From RUG472 sp045224495 (GTDB lineage: Bacteria > Bacillota > Clostridia > Christensenellales > CAG-138): a stretch of 19,204 nucleotides of DNA. Position numbers and translations under genes: made by a program. Location of the stretch: positions 1 to 19,204 of the forward strand of contig JBGVAK010000183.1 in NCBI GenBank assembly GCA_045224495.1, read 5' to 3'. Positions 6,519-13,607 of the stretch are shown piece after piece. Within the stretch, counting starts at the first letter, position 1, and every line of letters begins with the position of its first letter. The notes below the pieces were generated by a model that worked only from the letters and a program-made list of their open reading frames with translations, was not told the DNA's origin and did no database searches.

Positions 6519-7697
6519 ATGGACCTTTTCGCAAAGTGCTATGCCCCGTCGCTGGCGGACGAATATAGAAACAAGGGCATCTACCCCTACTTTCGGGCTC
6601 TCGAGACCCGGCAGGGCCCCGAGGTGATCATGGAGGGGAAGCGCCGGATCATGCTGGGTTCCAACAACTATCTGGGTCTCACCAGCTGCCCGGAGGTGGT
6701 GGAAGCGGGCGTCCGTGCTCTCGAAGAATTCGGCACGGGCTGCTCCGGCTCCCGGTTTTTGAACGGCACACTGACCATGCACCTGGAGCTGGAGGATGAA
6801 TTGGCGAAGTTCCTGCGCAAGGAGGCCGCCATGACCTTCTCCACGGGCTTTCAGTCCAATTTGGGCATCATCAGCGCTCTGGTGGGCCGGAGCGACTATA
6901 TGATTTTGGATCGGGAGAACCACGCCAGCATCTACGACGGCACAAGGCTCAGCTTCGGCAAGATGCTCCGCTTCCGCCACAACGACATGGACGATCTCGA
7001 ACGGTGCCTCCAGCAGGTGCCCGAGACCGCCGGAGCCCTGATCATCACCGACGGCGTGTTCTCCATGGGCGGTGACATCGCGGACCTGCCCAATATCGTG
7101 CGTCTGGCCCGACAGTACGGCGCCCGGGTCATGGTGGACGACGCCCACGGCCTCGGCACCATCGGCGAAGGCGGCCGGGGCACGGCCAGCCATTTCGGGC
7201 TTGAGAAGGAGGTGGACGTGTACATGGGCACCTTCTCCAAGTCCCTGGCAAGTCTCGGCGGGTACATGGCCAGCGAGGCGCGGGTGGTGGACTACGTGCG
7301 CCACTGTTCCCGGCCCTTCATCTTCTCCGCCTCCATCCCGCCGGCGAGCTGCGCCACGGCCCTGGCGGCCCTGCGGTATCTCGGAGCCCACCCGGAGCTC
7401 CCCCAGCGGCTCAGCGACCTCAGCGACCATTTCCGCGGCGCCCTGAAGAGCCGGGGCATGGCCATCCGGGAGAGCCGGACCCCCATCGTGCCCATCTTCA
7501 CCTACACCATGGATAGGACCATGCTGGTGGCCAAGGAGCTCTACGAGAACGGGGTCTATGTGAACACGGTCCTCCCCCCTGCCGCTCCGGCGGACGGGTG
7601 CATGCTCCGGACCAGCCTTATGGCCACCCACACCGAAGCCCTCCTGGACGAGGCCGCCGACGTGCTGAAAACCGTATTGGAAGCGCACCATGAGTAA
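6519..7697 (+). CDS. Alpha-oxoamine synthase, serine palmitoyltransferase-like (Kbl/BioF superfamily)
   Basis: A 392-residue PLP enzyme of the family that condenses an amino acid with an acyl thioester and releases CO2. Visible sites: GSNNYLGLTSCPEV (47-60), GTGCSGSRFLNGTLTMHLEL (72-91), His135 that stacks on PLP (NHASIYDGTRLSF), VDDAHGLGTIGE (207-217) and the PLP lysine Lys241 in MGTFSKSLASLGGYM. The N-terminal IYPYFRALE and the FSKSLASLGG stretch recall Bacteroidetes-type serine palmitoyltransferases more than BioF. The open frame reaches 6462, but that codon lies upstream of the promoter's -10 box; the ATG at 6519 behind GGAGGAA is the start. It overlaps an SDR gene by 8 nt. Other possible products are capnine-like (cysteate), 2-amino-3-ketobutyrate (glycine) or a CqsA-like signal. 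The superfamily is certain; the substrate is not. Confidence 0.85.
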   Translation: MDLFAKCYAPSLADEYRNKGIYPYFRALETRQGPEVIMEGKRRIMLGSNNYLGLTSCPEVVEAGVRALEEFGTGCSGSRFLNGTLTMHLELEDELAKFLRKEAAMTFSTGFQSNLGIISALVGRSDYMILDRENHASIYDGTRLSFGKMLRFRHNDMDDLERCLQQVPETAGALIITDGVFSMGGDIADLPNIVRLARQYGARVMVDDAHGLGTIGEGGRGTASHFGLEKEVDVYMGTFSKSLASLGGYMASEARVVDYVRHCSRPFIFSASIPPASCATALAALRYLGAHPELPQRLSDLSDHFRGALKSRGMAIRESRTPIVPIFTYTMDRTMLVAKELYENGVYVNTVLPPAAPADGCMLRTSLMATHTEALLDEAADVLKTVLEAHHE

Positions 7698-8460
7698 GAT
7701 CGCCATCGTGACCGGCGGCACCAGCGGCATCGGCCTGGCCGCGGTGAACGCCCTCAGGAACAAGGGCTGCACCGTCTACGCCCTGAGCCGCCACGGCGAC
7801 ATAGTTTGCGACGTGTCGGACGAGCAAAGCGCCCGGGCCGCCGTGGAGCAGGTCCTCGAGAGGGAGGGCCGCATCGACGTGCTGGTGAACTGCGCGGGCT
7901 TCGGCATCTCCGGGGCCGCGGAGCTGACGCTCCTCGATACAGCGAAACACCAGCTGAACGTGAACCTCTTCGGCACGGCCAATATGGTGAACGCGGTGAT
8001 CCCCGCCATGCGGGCCCAGGGGGGCGGGCGGATCGTGAACACGGGCTCCGTTGCCGGGTTCGTGCCCATCCCCTTCCAGACCTGGTATTCCGCCAGCAAG
8101 GCCGCCGTCCAGTCCTACACCATGGCCATGGCAAACGAGCTTAGACCCTTCGGCATCAGCCTCGCCGCGGTGCTGCCTGGGGATACGAAGACCGGATTTA
8201 CCGCCGCCCGCCAAAAGATCGACGACCCGGAAAACCTGTATCAGGGCCGCATCGCCCGCTCCGTAGAGCGCATGGAGCAGGACGAGCAGAACGGCGTCCC
8301 GGCCCAAAAGGTGGGGGAACTCATCGCTAAGGTGGCCTTGAAAAAGCGCGTGAAGCCCCTCTATATCCCGGGCTTTTCCTACAACCTGGTCAACGTCCTC
8401 ATGCGGATATTGCCCAGCGGGTTGGCGAACCGGCTCATAGGCGTTTTGTACGCAAAATAG
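7690..8460 (+). CDS. Short-chain dehydrogenase/reductase, candidate 3-ketosphinganine reductase-like
   Basis: A 256-residue classical SDR. It has the cofactor motif TGGTSGIG (8-15), NCAG (67-70, a variant of NNAG) and the catalytic set Ser120, Tyr133 and Lys137 (NTGSVAG and YSASKAAVQSY). The C-terminal part PLYIPGFSYNLVNVLMRILP with SGLANRLIGVLYAK is hydrophobic and amphipathic, as in SDRs that act on lipid substrates at a membrane. The ATG at 7690 lies inside the last codons of the oxoamine synthase, so the two are co-translated. An SDR that reduces the 3-keto product of an oxoamine synthase fits 3-ketodihydrosphingosine reductase or CapB of capnine synthesis. Threonine dehydrogenase of the SDR type is larger and GalE-like, so less likely. 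Confidence 0.8.
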   Translation: MSKIAIVTGGTSGIGLAAVNALRNKGCTVYALSRHGDIVCDVSDEQSARAAVEQVLEREGRIDVLVNCAGFGISGAAELTLLDTAKHQLNVNLFGTANMVNAVIPAMRAQGGGRIVNTGSVAGFVPIPFQTWYSASKAAVQSYTMAMANELRPFGISLAAVLPGDTKTGFTAARQKIDDPENLYQGRIARSVERMEQDEQNGVPAQKVGELIAKVALKKRVKPLYIPGFSYNLVNVLMRILPSGLANRLIGVLYAK

Positions 8461-8470
8461 TCTGTATTTT

Positions 8471-8619
8471 GCCGCTTTTTTCTCTTCGGTGAAGAGAAGA
8501 AAAGCGGCGCAAAAAAGAGAAGCTTAAAAAGGAAAAGGGACTGCGGTCATGCCGCAATCCCTTCTTAAGTTTCTCTTTTTGGGCGACTTTTTCTCCTTTG
8601 TATAAAGAGAAAAAGTCGC
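8471..8619. repeat. Compound hairpin repeat, copy B
   Basis: The left stem at 8471-8508 starts GCCGCTTTTTTCTCTTC, has a 3-nt loop GGT and one bulge or mismatch, and ends GCGGC. The central stem at 8535-8563 starts AAGGGACTGCGG, has a TCATG loop and ends CCGCAATCCCTT, with one mismatch. The right stem at 8583-8619 runs from GCGACTTTTTCTC to GAGAAAAAGTCGC. The conserved linkers are GCAAAAAAGAGAAGCTTAA and TTAAGTTTCTCTTTTTG. Unlike copies A and C, its left end is a GCCGC-type stem instead of the CCTTTTCTTGAAAGAAAAGG stem. It sits between the convergent SDR and DUF4179-like genes, 10 nt and 20 nt from their stops. Confidence 0.82.
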
Positions 8620-8638
8620 AAAATCTAACTCCTCACCC

Positions 8639-10330
8639 TCAGAACCCGAACAGCCTCTGGTACTCGCCGTGCTGGGCGTCGCCGGGCTGGAAGTCCGACT
8701 TGTGGAGAGTGAAGGTGACTTCGCTGCCGTTCCAGGCCACGGTCACGTCGAAGCTTTCCGGCAGGAGCCGCAGGGCAGGGGCGTCCAGCCAAAAGCCGAT
8801 GCGCTTCCCGTCGCGGTCAGAGCCGCCCATGAAGTCGTTGGGGGTCTGGATGTAGTTGGTGTGGTTGCTGAGCTTCACGCCGTTCACCGTCACCACGGGC
8901 TGCCTATCCATGCCGTAGAGGGGCTTGTCCACCGGTTCGTCCGTCTCCACCACCAGGGCGAAGTAGCCAGCCCAGTTGTTGAGATAGACCACCTGGCTGA
9001 CGGTGAAGGTGTCCGCCTTGGCCGAGAGTTTGGCGATATAGTCCGTGCCATAATCCGGGGCCGACAGCTCCATGCTCTCCTTCCGCCAGGCCTCGTACTC
9101 CGCCTGGTCCTTGGGCCCGGTGACCTGTTTCGTGGCCCAATCGATCCGGAAGATGACCCGGCTCATGGACAGCAGAGATGTGGCGGGCAGGTTGCTCTCA
9201 TCGTAGGGGAAGTAGGCCCGGTAGATGCCGTGGTGGACGCCGTTCTCGTCGTCGGAGGCGCTGACGAACTCGAACTCGTAGAGCATGCCGTCCACCGCCA
9301 CCCAAAGGCCTTCGTCGTAGGTATCGTAAGGCGGGCTGGGGTGGTCCTTGCCCGCGGGCCAGGCGGGGTCCAGGGTGTCCACGTAGTAGATAAAGTGGTC
9401 CGCAAGGGCGATCTCCTCCACCAGATATCCGCAGCCGGTCACGTTCACGGGGATGGTCTCGTCGGGAATGGCGTCGATGACAGCGGCCATGGCACCCACC
9501 TCTTGAAGCTGGGTCTGGCGCAGCTCCTCGTACCGTTCCTCGGTGAATTCGTAGGTCAGGGTGAAGGGCTCGCCGTTGAGCTTACCGGTGAGGGTGAAGG
9601 TGCTGCCGGCCCGCAGGGGGTTCCCCGCCAGGGGGAAGGTCAGGTAGTTGGTGTCGCTATCGTCCATGCTCCAGGCCTCAAAGGGCGTGGGCGTGGGCTG
9701 GGAGCTATAGCTCTGGTTCTGCTCCCGATCCATCTCCGCCCGGGTCTTCAAGGGCTCGCCGCCGTTGATACTGAGCCGCAGGTCCGTGAGGGCGTAGGGC
9801 ACGGGCTTGGCCCCCTCCACGATGAGATAGCAGGCCAGCTGGTCGAACTCCGTCCGGGAGATCAGGCTGTCGAGCCGCACCGTGAGCCCGCCCGCCTGGT
9901 CGGTCACGTCGATGTTCGGGATGGTGTCCGGCAGCCACTTGCCCGCCTCGTCGGCATTGAACTTGGCGTAGGTGATGTAGGGCGAGGGATGGGGCACGCT
10001 GTCGCCCGGCAGCTCCGCCGAGCCCTCGGGCAGGCCATTCCCCTCCAGCACCGCCTGGTAGGAGGCGATAGCCGTTTGGGCCCGGTCCCGGGCGCCGATC
10101 ATGGCGTTGATGCCCAAAGCGAGGGCCGTGCCGCCGATCAGGAGCACCGCCGCCGCGATGAGCACGGTCAAGGTCCGCTTTTTGAGCCGCCGGGGCACGC
10201 GGACGGCACGCTGGGGACGCTCAGCCGGGGCTTCCAGCTCGTTGAGCTGCTGCATCCGGGCCACCATCTGCGCCTTGAATGTATCGGAAGCGCGCACTTG
10301 GTCAAAGGCGCTGCTGTATCTGTCTTCCAT
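8639..10330 (-). CDS. Membrane-anchored DUF4179-like protein, putative anti-sigma partner
   Basis: A 563-residue protein. Residues 1-50 are a charged cytoplasmic segment (MEDRYSSAFDQVRASDTFKA...) that resembles the sigma-contacting N-termini of clostridial anti-sigma proteins. Residues about 53-74 form one transmembrane helix (TLTVLIAAAVLLIGGTALAL). The rest is extracellular, with beta-rich segments such as GGLTVRLDSLISRTEFDQLA followed by CYLIVEG, compatible with DUF4179. The frame is open to 10372, but ATG 10330 has a perfect AAGGAGGTAACC site. That start lies inside the sigma gene, giving a 29-nt overlap and coupling. The role is inferred from context: it holds the ECF factor at the membrane until a signal. 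The ligand is unknown. Confidence 0.75.
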   Translation of the reverse strand: MEDRYSSAFDQVRASDTFKAQMVARMQQLNELEAPAERPQRAVRVPRRLKKRTLTVLIAAAVLLIGGTALALGINAMIGARDRAQTAIASYQAVLEGNGLPEGSAELPGDSVPHPSPYITYAKFNADEAGKWLPDTIPNIDVTDQAGGLTVRLDSLISRTEFDQLACYLIVEGAKPVPYALTDLRLSINGGEPLKTRAEMDREQNQSYSSQPTPTPFEAWSMDDSDTNYLTFPLAGNPLRAGSTFTLTGKLNGEPFTLTYEFTEERYEELRQTQLQEVGAMAAVIDAIPDETIPVNVTGCGYLVEEIALADHFIYYVDTLDPAWPAGKDHPSPPYDTYDEGLWVAVDGMLYEFEFVSASDDENGVHHGIYRAYFPYDESNLPATSLLSMSRVIFRIDWATKQVTGPKDQAEYEAWRKESMELSAPDYGTDYIAKLSAKADTFTVSQVVYLNNWAGYFALVVETDEPVDKPLYGMDRQPVVTVNGVKLSNHTNYIQTPNDFMGGSDRDGKRIGFWLDAPALRLLPESFDVTVAWNGSEVTFTLHKSDFQPGDAQHGEYQRLFGF

Positions 10331-10820
10331 GGTTACCTCCTTCCAGGATGGCTCTGAGCTTCTTGCGGGCACGGGACAGCCGGGAACTGATGGTGCCCTC
10401 CGGTTCCTTCAGCAGGCGGCCGATCTCCTTCACGCCGTAGCCCTCGTAGTAGTAGAGGTACACCGCGTACCGGTCTGGGGCCGGCAGGGTCTGGACCGCG
10501 TCCAGGACCTCGTAGGCCTCCTCCCCGTAGGCTGCCGCCACGTTCTCGTCCAGGGGCAGCTCCCCGTGCTTGCTCTCGGCCCTCAGGTCCGTCAGACACA
10601 GGTTCACCGCCACCCGGATGAGCCAGGCCTTCTCGTGCTCCCGGCTCTCGAAGATGGGCCGCCGGCGCATGAGGCGCTCGAAGACGCCCTGGACCACGTC
10701 CTCCGCCGCCGGGACGCTCTTGACCCGGTTCAGGGCGATCCTCAGCAGCATGTCCGAATAGGTCTCCACGATGCGGACGATGTCGCCGTCGGATAGGTAC
10801 TTGTCTTTTCTTCTTTCCAT
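10302..10820 (-). CDS. ECF-type RNA polymerase sigma factor
   Basis: A 172-residue group IV sigma factor. Region 2 spans about 14-80 (IVETYSDMLLRIALNRVKSV, AEDVVQGVFERLMRR, KAWLIRVAVNLCLTDLR). Region 4 spans about 106-159 (LPAPDRYAVYLYYYEGYGVK, then EIGRLLKEPEGTISSRLSRA and RKKLRAIL) with its helix-turn-helix. No region 1 or 3 is present, as expected for ECF factors. The start ATG at 10820 has AAAGGAGG behind it. Its 3' end overlaps the gene for the membrane partner. No convincing promoter could be fixed upstream; the stretch at 10830-10870 has AAAACCCCGTT and CGTATTAG, which could be an autoregulated ECF site but is unproven. Confidence 0.92.
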   Translation of the reverse strand: MERRKDKYLSDGDIVRIVETYSDMLLRIALNRVKSVPAAEDVVQGVFERLMRRRPIFESREHEKAWLIRVAVNLCLTDLRAESKHGELPLDENVAAAYGEEAYEVLDAVQTLPAPDRYAVYLYYYEGYGVKEIGRLLKEPEGTISSRLSRARKKLRAILEGGNHGRQIQQRL

Positions 10821-10887
10821 GTCCGCCTCCTTTCGCTACTAATACGCTGGGGAACGGGGTTTTCTTGCAGAGGAAGGATTAAAATTT

Positions 10888-11021
10888 GTCCCTTTTCTTG
10901 AAAGAAAAGGGACCCAAAAGAACTTTAAGAAGATATGATGTTATGTCGGCGATAGTATTATTGTTTCTTAAGTTTCTCTTTTTGCGCCGCTTTTTCTATT
11001 TGTCTAAAGAGAAAAAGCGGC
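10888..11021. repeat. Compound hairpin repeat, copy C
   Basis: Stem 1: GTCCCTTTTCTT and AAGAAAAGGGAC (10888-10913), 12 perfect pairs, GA loop. The central part has short arms TTAAGAA (10925-10931) and TTCTTAA (10965-10971) with a loop of 33 nt. Stem 3: GCCGCTTTTTCTATTT and AAAGAGAAAAAGCGGC (10986-11021) with one mismatch. The linkers CCCAAAAGAACTTTAAGAAG and TTAAGTTTCTCTTTTTGC match copies A and B. It begins 67 nt upstream of the sigma start and ends 13 nt before the uridine kinase stop, so here both neighbours run leftward. Confidence 0.82.
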
Positions 11022-11034
11022 AAAAGAAAAAGTT

Positions 11035-11679
11035 TTACTCGCCCTTCCCCGCCTTCTCCTTCTCGAACCGTTCGGCCAGGACCTTGGTGGTGAGATACGC
11101 CGTGATGGCGTCGATGGCCATCTTGTTCTTGCCGCCCCGCATGATGGCGAAGTCCGCGTCGTTGATGTACTCCTTGATATACTTCTCGAACATGGGCTTG
11201 ACCGTGGCGAGGTACTGCTCCGAGATGTTCTCGATGGTCCGCCCCCGGCTCTTGATGTCCCGGAAGATACGCCTAAGCAAACACACGTCGATATCCACGT
11301 GCATGTACACCTTCAGGGCCATCATGTCGCAAAGCCGCTTGTCGTAGAAGATGTGGATGCCCTCTAAGATCAGCACCTCCGGGGGATAGATCAGCTCCTT
11401 CGAGTCCTCCCTCAGGTGCCGGGCGTAGTTGTACCCCTTCTTGGTGATGGGCTGGCCGGAAGACAGGGTGTTCAGATCCTGGATGAGCTCGTCGTAATCG
11501 AAGATGGTGGGCTCGTCGTAGTTGAGGTGCACCCGCTCCTCGAAGGGTATCTCCGGAAAGCTCTTGTAGTAGCAGTCCTGGCCTATGATCTCACAGCTGC
11601 AGGACAGAGCCTCCTTGATCCGCCTTGCCAACGTGCTCTTGCCGGACCCGGACGCGCCGCATACGCCTACGATGATCAT
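11035..11679 (-). CDS. udk: Uridine kinase family protein
   Basis: A 214-residue P-loop kinase of the uridine/cytidine kinase family, which phosphorylates uridine to UMP in pyrimidine salvage. The P-loop is GASGSGKST (8-16). DCYYKS, HLNYDEPTIFDYDELIQDL, VLILEGIHIF and RRIFRDIKSRGRT correspond to the nucleoside-binding and catalytic segments of Udk. The C-terminus ATVKPMFEKYIKEYINDADF is typical. The frame is open upstream to 11793, but that part crosses a terminator and promoter; ATG 11679 with a GGGGGAG site gives the conserved MIIVGVCGASG start. It has its own promoter and is bounded by repeat C downstream. Phosphoribulokinase-like relatives share the fold, so the exact substrate is not fully certain. 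Confidence 0.88.
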   Translation of the reverse strand: MIIVGVCGASGSGKSTLARRIKEALSCSCEIIGQDCYYKSFPEIPFEERVHLNYDEPTIFDYDELIQDLNTLSSGQPITKKGYNYARHLREDSKELIYPPEVLILEGIHIFYDKRLCDMMALKVYMHVDIDVCLLRRIFRDIKSRGRTIENISEQYLATVKPMFEKYIKEYINDADFAIMRGGKNKMAIDAITAYLTTKVLAERFEKEKAGKGE

Positions 11680-11711
11680 GCTCTTCTCCCCCTTATATAT
11701 CCGTTTGTTCC

Positions 11712-11739
11712 ATTGTAGCACAAAACGACGGAAAAGCAA
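11712..11739 (-). promoter_or_regulatory. Promoter of the uridine kinase gene
   Basis: On the minus strand TTGCTT (11734-11739) and TACAAT (11712-11717) are 16 nt apart. The -35 box begins 3 nt past the terminator T-run of the upstream gene. The start codon is about 33 nt downstream of the -10 box. Confidence 0.6.
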
Positions 11740-11741
11740 TG

Positions 11742-11766
11742 AAAAAAGGAGCCTGCCGGCTCCTTT
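11742..11766 (-). terminator. Intrinsic terminator of the second sigma locus
   Basis: AAAGGAGCC (11745-11753) and GGCTCCTTT (11758-11766) form nine perfect pairs with a 4-nt loop. Read leftward, the stem ends in six Ts. It lies 14 nt after the stop of the propeller protein gene. Confidence 0.85.
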
Positions 11767-11780
11767 CGTCGCGATCTCGG

Positions 11781-13607
11781 TCAGTATTTGCAATTGCTCT
11801 GCCGGACCAGATACTGGTTGCAGAGGGCAACGCCTTCTCTATGGAAGATCATGGCCTGGTTCTCAAGGAGCAGCACTCTCAGCTCCCGGGAAGCGGTCTC
11901 GTCCTTGTCGTAGAATACCTGCTTCTCGCCCCGGGGAGTTATCTGCCCCGCCTCGTCTACCAGATACGGGATCACGTTCTGCCCCGCCGGGATCACCAGA
12001 CGGCCCGTGGCGGGGTCGTAGTCGAGGCGTGTGGGATCGTCCAGGAGCGGTCCCATGTCCACTCCCTTGACCTGGACGCTGCCCAGGGCCTCCAGCCCGC
12101 CGCCGGACAGGGAAACGAGCTGCAGCAGCCCCTCCCGGGAGATGACCAGCGCCCTATCCTCCGCAAGCCTCCGGAACCCGTCGCCGGTGAGGCTCAGGGC
12201 TTTGTCCCCCGACGCCGTCAAATAGTGCAGGCTCTCCGTCGTCAACAGGAGCCCTCCGTCCCCGTAGGCCTGGGCGCTGAGGACGGTGCCCGCCCCCCGG
12301 GCCGCCGCGCTGGCGGTCTCGTTCAACGCGGCATCCAGGGCCAAATAGCGCACGTCGTTACCCTCCTGCAGCAGCAGGGCATACCCCGCAGCCGTGGCCT
12401 GGGCGGTCAAAACAGCACCCAGCTCCTGGCGCTCCGCCGTCAGGGAGAGCCCCTCCGCCGTCAAGGCGAAGACGTACAGGTCCCCGGCCTCGGTCCAAAG
12501 CAGGAGCCTGTCGTCGTCAGCCACAGCCCCCTGGGCTTTGGCCAGCAGTGCCGCCTCGTGGGCAAAGCCGTCGCCGCCCGGCGCGTAAACCGTCAGGACC
12601 GTGAAGACGTCCCCGGGCCGCGCCGTATCCAGGAGCACCCGGTCGAAGTCCAGCCGCTCTCCGCCCGCCCAGGGCAAGGGCTCCGGTTCCCGGGCCTCGT
12701 AGAGGGACAGGACGTACATCTGCCCGCCGATCTCCCCCGCCCTCAGGAAAGCGCCGCTCTGGGTCAGGTTCATACGATGTTTGGGAGCCTTCCAGTCCGC
12801 CACGTCGAACCGCAGCAGCTCCGTGTCCCCATTCTTCTCCCGCAGGGCCAGCAGCTCGCTGCCCAGCCACAGGACCTTCTCTATCTGCACGTCCCGCTCC
12901 CGCAATGTCAGGGAGAACACGTTCTCGATCTTCCGCCCGTCGAACCGGACCACGTGGACCTGCTCCAACGTAGGCAGGAACACGGCTATCAGGTCCTCCC
13001 TCTGGACGACCTCGCCCCGGGGGTACTGCACCCCGTCGCCCGCCTCCGTAGCCTTGGCGGCCTTGGGCGTACCGGCGCCCGCGCTCAGCAGGCCGTTGCC
13101 AGCCTCGTTCGCGCCCCGGTCTCCGCCATAACGCAGGGCGTCCTCCACCTCCGCCTCGTCCCGAGCCGGGTGGGTGCCCGCTATAGGCTCCTCAGCTACG
13201 GCGGCCATAAGCAGGGTATCCGGCGCCGAAGGGGCCGCCTCGGCCTCCGCCTCCAGGGGCTCCTCGAAGTGGATGGGCTCCTGATCCGCCAGCGCTTCCG
13301 TCTCCGCGGCGCCCTGGGCCTTGTCCTCCGCCAGGAGGGACGCCTCCGCGGACGCGGTCTTGTGCTCCACGCCCTTGCTGCGGCCAAAGAGGATCATGGA
13401 CTCCATGCCCAGGCCGATGCACAGCAGGATCCCCGCGGCCAGGGCCGTATACTTGGCCCATCTGGGGAAAGGCGTGACCTTCTTTGCCTCCTGCTCCTCT
13501 CGGGCCTGCTCCTGGGCCCACTTCTGCTCCAGCTCCTTGTACAGGTCCTGGCGGGGATGGATCCGGTCGTTGGCGCGGCTATACTCTTGTTCGAACCTGC
13601 TGCTCAT
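11781..13607 (-). CDS. Membrane-anchored protein with beta-propeller-like extracellular domain, sigma-linked
   Basis: A 608-residue protein. The N-terminal cytoplasmic part (MSSRFEQEYSRANDRIHPRQ, then DLYKELEQKWAQEQAREEQE) is charged. A transmembrane helix lies at about 51-75 (AKYTALAAGILLCIGLGMES). An Ala/Glu-rich, low-complexity stretch spans about 80-200. From about 205 come repeated four-strand-like blocks with alternating hydrophobics (EDLIAVFLPTLEQVHVVRF; DRLLLWTEAGDLYVFALTAE; GGLLLTTESLHYLTASGDKA), consistent with a beta-propeller. This layout is seen in Firmicute propeller proteins encoded beside ECF sigma factors. The start overlaps the sigma stop by 4 nt (ATGA type), so the two are coupled. 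It is probably an anti-sigma or co-sensor; the propeller assignment is by eye. Confidence 0.7.
   Translation of the reverse strand: MSSRFEQEYSRANDRIHPRQDLYKELEQKWAQEQAREEQEAKKVTPFPRWAKYTALAAGILLCIGLGMESMILFGRSKGVEHKTASAEASLLAEDKAQGAAETEALADQEPIHFEEPLEAEAEAAPSAPDTLLMAAVAEEPIAGTHPARDEAEVEDALRYGGDRGANEAGNGLLSAGAGTPKAAKATEAGDGVQYPRGEVVQREDLIAVFLPTLEQVHVVRFDGRKIENVFSLTLRERDVQIEKVLWLGSELLALREKNGDTELLRFDVADWKAPKHRMNLTQSGAFLRAGEIGGQMYVLSLYEAREPEPLPWAGGERLDFDRVLLDTARPGDVFTVLTVYAPGGDGFAHEAALLAKAQGAVADDDRLLLWTEAGDLYVFALTAEGLSLTAERQELGAVLTAQATAAGYALLLQEGNDVRYLALDAALNETASAAARGAGTVLSAQAYGDGGLLLTTESLHYLTASGDKALSLTGDGFRRLAEDRALVISREGLLQLVSLSGGGLEALGSVQVKGVDMGPLLDDPTRLDYDPATGRLVIPAGQNVIPYLVDEAGQITPRGEKQVFYDKDETASRELRVLLLENQAMIFHREGVALCNQYLVRQSNCKY

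Noticed and set aside
6315..7772. A 485-codon minus-strand open frame over the oxoamine synthase
   Set aside because: It crosses both divergent promoters and lies opposite a clear PLP enzyme; composition is His/Gly/Ala-rich without recognisable domains.
6519..8460. A threonine degradation pair (Kbl with threonine dehydrogenase)
   Set aside because: The usual partner is a medium-chain dehydrogenase or a larger GalE-like SDR. The neighbour here is a classical 256-residue SDR with a hydrophobic tail. Not fully excluded for the synthase itself.
11680..11793. An N-terminal extension of the uridine kinase to 11793
   Set aside because: The stretch contains a terminator and a promoter, and the family starts right at the P-loop segment.
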